Below, piece after piece: positions 57,138 through 64,000 of a DNA stretch of 64,000 nucleotides (position 1 is its first letter; each line of letters starts with the position of its first letter). Both the position numbers and the translations under genes were made by a program. The DNA lies in the NCBI GenBank assembly GCA_027627225.1, contig CM051038.1, forward strand, positions 46,093,343 to 46,157,342, written 5' to 3'. The notes beneath the pieces are model-generated. The model saw nothing but the letters and a program-made list of their open reading frames with translations, was not told the DNA's origin and ran no database searches. Origin of the DNA: Congeria kusceri (taxonomy: Eukaryota; Mollusca; Bivalvia; Myida; Dreissenidae).

Positions 57138-59869
57138 GACAGGTTGTCGGAGCATGTCATGTAGCTGCAGAAAACTACGGTTGAAATGCATGGCAGTATG
57201 TTGAAACTGAGGAAGATTGTTATAACCAAGTCGAGATTTCTGACTATTAAGCCAAGTGTACATATACTGGTACGAGGGCTGTCCCAAAATAGCGTATAAT
57301 TTGTTAAAACAAAAAATAATCATGATATTATTTGCTTGAGCGTGTGCACATGTAAAACCTATATCTTTTACATCTGCAGAATATATGTGAGTCCTATAAT
57401 CATATATTTCTAGGAAAAATAAATTATGTGAATTTCAAATGAAATGTAAAGCTTTGCGGCCCACACTGTTGAATTTTAGGTATAATGACAGCCTACATAA
57501 AATACAATTTGGATCCTGTATACAGACCATTCTGTTCTGAAAATTAAATTGTCGTAACTCCTTCACTTTGGTTTATCAATAAGCGATGTTTTAATGTTGA
57601 AATCTCTATTTAGTGGTTTCTATGGCGAAATTTGTGTAACATGTGGTTCAGCATTGACATGAAATCGGACGTGAAATGATTTCATAGGACCACAGATTGG
57701 TAATACAAATTTACTGCATTGAGCACATAATGACACCTAGACAAACAATAAAGCAAATACAATGACCAGAAACACATATGGCATTGTTTTTCAAGCGGCA
57801 AAAGAGGTTTTTAGAGGATAGACTGACAGCAAAATAAAAAAAGACCATATCTATTATGTTGAACAATCAAGTGAATGGGATGGTAACATATGGGGATGGA
57901 AACACGAGGACACATAAAAAATAATGCAAACCATCCTTTAGGGAATGCTGTAGGACCTTCATTAATTTTTTGTTTAAAAAAATAGGGTAATAGGTAGGGA
58001 TTTTTTTATATTTTGTTTTGGTAAATGGTCAACTTTTAGATTCTACAACTAAATGAATATTTAAAACATATTGATAATATCATTAAACATTGTTTTGAAG
58101 TGGATGCTATAAAAACAAAACATTTATCCAAAAAACATGTAATTATTGGAAGAAAGTAAAATAAGCACACAAAAAATGACCCACTCAATAAAATGTTCTA
58201 GGGTCGCGGCATTTTTAAGGCTAGCTCGGGTAACCTGAAACAAACATATTTTTGTTTTACACCTTATTACCTTTACCCTTAACATGTTGAGTGTGGCCTA
58301 TACATCAGACCTTACATTTTGGACATGGTTAATACTAAATTTGGTTCATATGAAATACATGAGCATGCGTGCGTGACATTCTCATCCATATCATATTTCA
58401 GACAGAAATAAGTGGTTGTTTTGTCTGTATTTGTTACATTTGACCTTAAAGTATGACCTTCAATGATGACCTATACTTTTGATTTAGTGATGCAGTATCT
58501 GTCGTCCCACTTTATAATACTATTAGAAGTTTATAATAATACATATTTAGAAACCTATGTGCAGGTGATATATAGCAGTTTGTCCATATTTGGCCTCATT
58601 TTCTTCATTTGACCTCTGAAGGTGACCTTGACCTTGAACGTAGAGTCCAAAGTTTTGCATGAATATCTTCATCTTATAATTACAAATATGTATGCATGTT
58701 TATTTGAAATTTCCTTTGACGGTTTTGAAATTATATATTATTCCAGAAATCTTCATTCAAATTATCCAAAAAACCTGAAAATGCCCCAAAAACCTTTTTC
58801 TGGGACCAGAACTTTTGGGAACTTTGTGGTTTAGGAGAGCTGATGCTATTTCCAACTAGATGCAAAAAATCATTTCTGATCTAATTTTGCCCAGGTCTAA
58901 TCTGAACATCCTTGACTATAAGGAAAAAAAAGACCTGAGAGCATAACATTATTTGTTTGGTTGTCCAGTGTGTAATGTTTGTTTTATTTTTCAGAAGTAT
59001 ACATGTTTTGTTAACTTTATTCTAACAACCATACTCATTTGAAAATTTTCTTTTGTGTAAGTCATAATAGTAAAGCACCTTTTAAAAACGATAAAACCCC
59101 AAAATATTTGAAACTGTGAAATATCTTGGTAACAGAATGAGATTATATTTTTCATTACATAAAGATTGATGTTTATTGGCTTATATTGTTTTAACTCTGA
59201 AATCAGTGCATAGCAGCACTGCTGGTAATGCTATCGGATTGTTAGTAAGATGGTCGCATGAGGGCTTATAAAACACCGATAGCATGAAACGACTGTTGGC
59301 GAGAAAAGAAAAGACACGAAAATCAAGGGAAATAGAGTGCAAAAATTTCCTAACAGAAAGGACACATTTGTTTGAAATGAAATTGGATTTCTGCAAGGCA
59401 ATTTTTCTACAAGACAAATCGAACAACTCATTGTTATACTGCCTACTTTCAACATCTTGCTAGATATATAGGTTTGTATGCAAGCAACTTAATGCAAACG
59501 CAATAATATTCATAACAGACTAATCCTGTACGGGCTAATTAGCCAATGAAGCATATACATTTGGGGGTAAAGATTATTTGTACTTTGTAGCCTGCAAAGT
59601 AAAAAGTAGGTCACATGATTTTATCTCTCGAAATCTCCCTACTAAATACCATTGGCTTCCGCCAACAGTAAAAAAAACCTTCTGTTTTGCTATTTTATCC
59701 CATCATCTGGGATGTATTGACTAAATTAACAGTGTTAAATAAACTTACCGCCATGTTAATGCTTGAATGAAGAAAATGATGTAATATTTTTGATAAAAAT
59801 TTGTGAAATTTATTATTTTTCAATAGTTTTGTTGTACATTTTTTGTGAACCATAAATACAAAAATCTTT
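57138..59869. other. AT-rich DNA, no gene recognised
   Basis: No known protein, RNA or paired terminal repeats seen. The minus frames at 59181-59455 overlap each other in different phases and have no motif. Confidence 0.45.
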
Positions 59870-60490
59870 AAATGACATCTCCTAAACCCATGGGTAGATT
59901 TTCAAATAATTTTACAGAAATGTTCCTTGGGTGGTCCTGTACCAAAATTGTTTAAATGATTCTGCTCCATTGAAAAACATGGCTGCCTGGGGGCAGGGCC
60001 ATTTTTTCCTACTATCGCTATATTTTTAAAACTTTGAAAATCTTCCTATCAGAAACCATTGGTTGGATTTCAAAATAACTTCACAGAAATATTTTTGGGT
60101 GGTTTTCTACCAGAATTGCTCAGATGGTACCGGTCTGTTGAAAAGCCTGACAGCGAGGAGGCGGGGCCATTTTTCCTTATATGGCTATATTGAAAACGTC
60201 GAAAATCTTATTGTCTGAAACAATTGTTGATTTTTTTTTTAATTTCACAGAAATGTTTCTTGTGTGGTTCTGTACCAAAGTTGCTCAAATGGTTCCGGTC
60301 CATTAAAAAAATGACCGCTAGGGAGCAGGGTCATTTTTCCTAATATATTTAAAACTGAAAATCTTCCCGAAAATATTTCATAGAAATGTTTCTTAGGTGG
60401 TTCTCTACCTAAATACATCTAATAATTTTGTTTCGTTAAAAAAACAGCCGCCAGAGGGGCGGGGCCTTTTTTCCTTATATAACAATCAGG
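59870..60490. repeat. About 170-bp tandem repeat, 4 units
   Basis: Units with TTTCACAGAAATGTTTCTTG, GGTGGTTCTGTACC and GGGGCAGGGCCATTTTTCCT recur four times, then a GGGTCCTTCCGCTTCTGTC end. Same design as other tandem-cored bivalve-type elements. Confidence 0.8.
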
Positions 60491-61366
60491 GTCCTTCCGC
60501 TTCTGTCACTCCTTGCTTAATAAGCCAGTGGAGCGATACAGGCACTTGTGTAACTCTTGTATGGTAAATTCTGACAAAGTTGTACCTGTCCATACATAGT
60601 CTGGGACAAGATGGGCAATATGGACAATTCACTTCGCCACTTCTGATAATTCAACATTCTTTTCATGTTCATCAAGATTTTGCATCTTCATGAACCATTT
60701 TCCGGTTTGATGGTTATCAGATCCATTATCAAATCCATGCTGCATCAATCAATTCTAACATCTTCACGTGTTTGCATGTAGAGTGCTAAAAGCTTCATGG
60801 AGTAGTAACTTTATGTTTAAGTTATGTTGATAGACAAACATGTATTATTCTGTAATCTTCTTTTAGATGAACATGTATTGTGTAAACAATTGTGTAATCT
60901 TTTTCCATTAGCAGTAGCAGTCAAATAATTGATGATATTTTATAGCTCGCAAACATTGACCTGACACTGACCTTTATGAATGAATATTTTAAAATACCGT
61001 TGAGATGAATATATTAGTTTCCGTAATGGAATTGAGTAAAATAGATCAAAAACTATCCCACTAAATAAACTTGTGGAACTTGTGCACGGACAAAACCGAG
61101 TATGAATTTAGGAAACAATTCAAGCGTGTTATTTATGCTAATAGAGCTCACAGTATAAGATTGATGTTGCCGATCTATATATACCTTTCTCTGAAAAGTT
61201 TATTAAACGCTACAGTATTGGCAAACCTTAGTTTTTCTGCATCAAATGCGCATTAAATACACTTTTAGTACACTAAGTGTCTTTTTTCTGTACTTTTTCT
61301 GCATTTTTTACATAAAAGTGTATTAATGCAATAGAAAATGCACTTAAAATACTCTTAAATGTATTT
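60491..61366. other. AT-rich DNA, no gene recognised
   Basis: Ends in a stretch rich in GCATTAAATACACTTTT motifs that continues on the other side of the 61368 element (62830-63020), so that element landed in an older repeat. Confidence 0.5.
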
Positions 61367-61367
61367 T

Positions 61368-62826
61368 TAGCTCACCTGAGCACAAAGTGCTTGGTGAGCT
61401 ATTGTTAAAGGGGACCGGACCTCTCCTGCGTCATACATCGTCTGTCGTCCGTGTGCCGTCCACAATTGGGTTCATATTCACGCTGGAGGCTTCACTTTTT
61501 ATCCAATCTTAACCAAACTTGCACAGTTTGTGTATGACCATAAAGTCTCAGATGGGATTGTTATTGGGTCTGATCACACCAGTAACACTAGAGTTATTGC
61601 CCCTGTTTCATGCAAAAATGTGCCAAAATGCCTTTTTCCAACATATAGACTTTATTTTGCATCCAATCTTAACCAGACTTTCACATTTTGTGTATGACCA
61701 TCAGATCTCAGCAGAGGCCCAAAAATGGGCCAGATCGTTGTCAAACACCAGAGTTATTGCCCTTTGTGTATTAAAAAATTACATACAAAAATGGACATTA
61801 TTCAGGATAGAGACCACATTTTTCATCCAATCTTCAACAATCTTGCACAGTTTGTCTATTACCATGAGATTACAGTTGAAGTTGAATATAAGCAAGATCG
61901 GACCAGAAACACCAGAGTCATTGCCCTTTGTTTGTGAAAAAAATATGCAACAATAGACGTTATTCAGGATAGAGACTTCATTTTTCATCCAATCTTCACC
62001 AATCTTGCACAGTTTGTCTATGACCATAAGATTAAAAGTGAAGTTGAATATAAGCAAAATTGGGCCAGAAACACCAGATTTATTGCCCTTTGTGAAAAAA
62101 ATGAGACTTCATTTTTCATCCAATCTTCACCACTCGTGCACAGTTTGTCTATGAATGTAGGACTACAGGTGAAGTCAAATATTATCATGATCAGGCCAGA
62201 AACACGGAGTTATTGCCTCTTGTATTTGGAAAAAAAACATCAACAAGTTATCAATGATTGGCTTGCACACAGGATTTTTTATTCAATGGTGACCAAACTT
62301 ACACAGTTTGCATATGACCATAAAAATTGATTGATAAAATTTGACTTAACAGTTGCAAGACTTGCATGCAGTTATTTGTACATGCAACATTGATGTCTTC
62401 AGAGCCTGCATTAACATCATTTATCATCATTTGACAGAAAATTATCAAAGTAAAAGCAAAACTTGACCTTATAGCACATCCATCGCAATTATCGCATTGC
62501 AACGAGGTCTCCAAAACTGTCTGCGAAAAAGACCTCAAAATCTACTGTTTGTGCATTTTCCAGAATTGTCACTTAATGAAAAAGGGTCAGGTAAGAATAT
62601 CGAGAACAATGATTTGAGAACCATTAGCAAAAAACACAGCACATCCACTACCCAACTCGTACTTTAGTTAGCCCATTGCACTAACCGATGTTTTAAATCA
62701 AATTGATCCTATCCCCCTTTGCGTATTGTTCATATACCTTAATTTTCAAACCTGTCACAACAGTATGGTTTTCATCTGTACCAGTTCTCAGGTGAGCGCT
62801 TTGGGCCATCATGGTCCTCTTGTTTT
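61368..62826. mobile_element. Tandem-cored element beginning TAGCTCACCTGA (copy 2)
   Basis: Starts TAGCTCACCTGAGCACAAAG and ends CTCAGGTGAGCGCTTTGGG...CCTCTTGTTT, the same termini as 37752-39225. Its core is a different tandem repeat of about 150 bp (CATCCAATCTTCACCAATC, GCACAGTTTGTCTATGACC). No coding capacity. Confidence 0.72.
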
Positions 62827-63860
62827 AAGATACAGTGTATTTGTCAAGGAGAAAAATACACTTTAAATGCACTTGAGTGTGTTAATGCAGGAAAAATGCA
62901 AAAAACAACACTTGTTTCTGTTAGAAAGTGTTTTTTTTCTGCATTTTCAAGTGTATTAAACGCAGAAAGAATAGTGTGTCAATACAGCAGCGTTAAATGC
63001 ATATTAAATACACTTTTTTCTAGAAGGGTAGCAGCCATTGGCTATTGGAAGTGTTCACACGTCTGAAATGCCAGCTCGATATCACTTGGGAAATTTAACC
63101 TGACTGACTGCGCTTATGTACAATAAAATATACAATATATCGATTAAAATGAATATATTAGTTCCTGTACTGGAATCATGTTAAATTGCTGTTTAATATT
63201 AATTTTCAACTTAATACGACAGTTATTGTGGGAAACACATGCACTGATAAAGCCTAGTATAAATATAAATATACAGTGATTTTTTATTTTCAAAATTTCC
63301 AAATTGCCTGTGCCCATGAAATGGGGAACTTTATCGCGACAAAAAAGTTTATTTTTCATGAAATGTGTGAATGAATTTTTTTTAGGGGGTCGATATATTC
63401 AAATTTATATATACAGTATATTTTATATTTTATTGTATATAAGCGCAGTCTGTGTCAGGTTAATTTTCTCAAGCGATGTCGAGCTGACATTTCAGTCTTG
63501 TGAACACTTCCAATAGCCAATCATAAACTAATTTAGTGTACTTTCTTGCTTTAAACAATGACCTATATCAGAGATTTTTTTGCTAATTTTAGTGCCGTTT
63601 AAAAGCTGTTTCCACTGACAAAATATCGTCATTTGTCCCCCAAATTGTCCATTTTCTTACCCCAAGTACATGTAATTTATAGTATTTTTTTTTACAGGTG
63701 GGTGCATAAATATAACAACAATTGTTGAATTTGCATCGTTGTCACAAAAGAACTTTGTCAATGGAAACAGCAGAGAACTATTAGTTGGTGACATTTACAT
63801 ATTAATCAATATGGCTACAAAAGACCAGTTTTGACAATGATAGTTGACAAAGACATATCG
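62827..63860. other. AT-rich DNA, no gene recognised
   Basis: First part continues the AAATACACTTTT repeat interrupted by the preceding element. The rest has no recognisable feature. Confidence 0.45.
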
Positions 63861-64000
63861 GGCGCGTCGTGATAAAACCGGACTTAATGCATGTGCGTAA
63901 AGTGTCATCCCGGATTAGCCTGTGCAGTCCGCAGAAACAGAAAATACCATAAAATACCATAAAAGCGGAAAGTGCCGTCCCGGATTAACCTGTGCGGCAC
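63861..64000. mobile_element. Palindromic MITE, GGCGCGTCGTG family (copy 3, cut by the window end)
   Basis: Begins GGCGCGTCGTGATAAAACCG. Part of the inner left arm is missing (CAGTCCGC joins directly to AGAAACAG), so this is an internally deleted copy. The right end is outside the window. Confidence 0.8.

Noticed and set aside
61519..62057. Overlapping frames of 70 to 145 codons on both strands
   Set aside because: They translate the roughly 150-bp tandem core of a mobile element; peptides repeat with the DNA period.
51566..64000. Further FAAH exons
   Set aside because: I scanned for the segment after the amidase signature (GPM-containing region) and saw no candidate with splice sites.

Overview
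The window looks like animal nuclear DNA: AT-rich, with spliced genes (GT-AG introns) and a very high load of eukaryotic transposable elements. Several repeats, including a palindromic family with a GGATTAGCCTGTGCAG arm and elements beginning TAGCTCACCTGA, resemble repeats I remember from bivalve genomes. My best guess is a heterodont bivalve such as Dreissena, but no search was run.

Layout: (1) 1-3059, AT-rich DNA without a recognisable gene. (2) 3060-12190, a complete but inactivated Ty3/Gypsy LTR retrotransposon with a 4-bp target duplication (CACG), about 2 % LTR divergence, and gag, protease, reverse transcriptase, RNase H and integrase in order, broken by stops and frameshifts. (3) 12.2-17.3 kb, a tRNA-derived repeat, a damaged mariner transposase containing an intron-like insertion, and a pogo/Tigger-type TIR element with a TA duplication. 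(4) 18.6-28.6 kb, a three-level nest. The C-terminal part of a pogo-like transposase followed by a PHD finger is split by a second Ty3/Gypsy element (18817-27989, 195-bp LTRs, TSD CAAGC). That element is split by a 4.48-kb DNA transposon (21935-26414). (5) The inner transposon carries a THAP-DDE transposase on the plus strand and a SWIM-YqaJ nuclease on the minus strand, a pairing that matches ISL2EU-type transposons. In my exon models the two genes interlock: each terminal exon lies inside an intron of the other.

(6) From about 29.0 kb to 51.6 kb lies the one host gene I recognise, the 5' half of a fatty-acid amide hydrolase (FAAH-like) gene on the plus strand. Its visible exons encode the membrane anchor and the whole Ser-Ser-Lys triad; the rest probably lies beyond the window. 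Its introns are full of repeats: TTAA-flanked TIR elements carrying a tRNA-like sequence, hAT-like elements with 5-bp duplications, tandem-repeat-cored elements, tRNA-derived SINEs, palindromic MITEs and minisatellites.

(7) 51.6-64 kb holds only repeats and unrecognised AT-rich DNA, plus one compositionally distinct GC-richer block at 56.3-57.1 kb. Apart from FAAH, nearly everything recognisable derives from mobile DNA, and every transposon protein seen here is broken.
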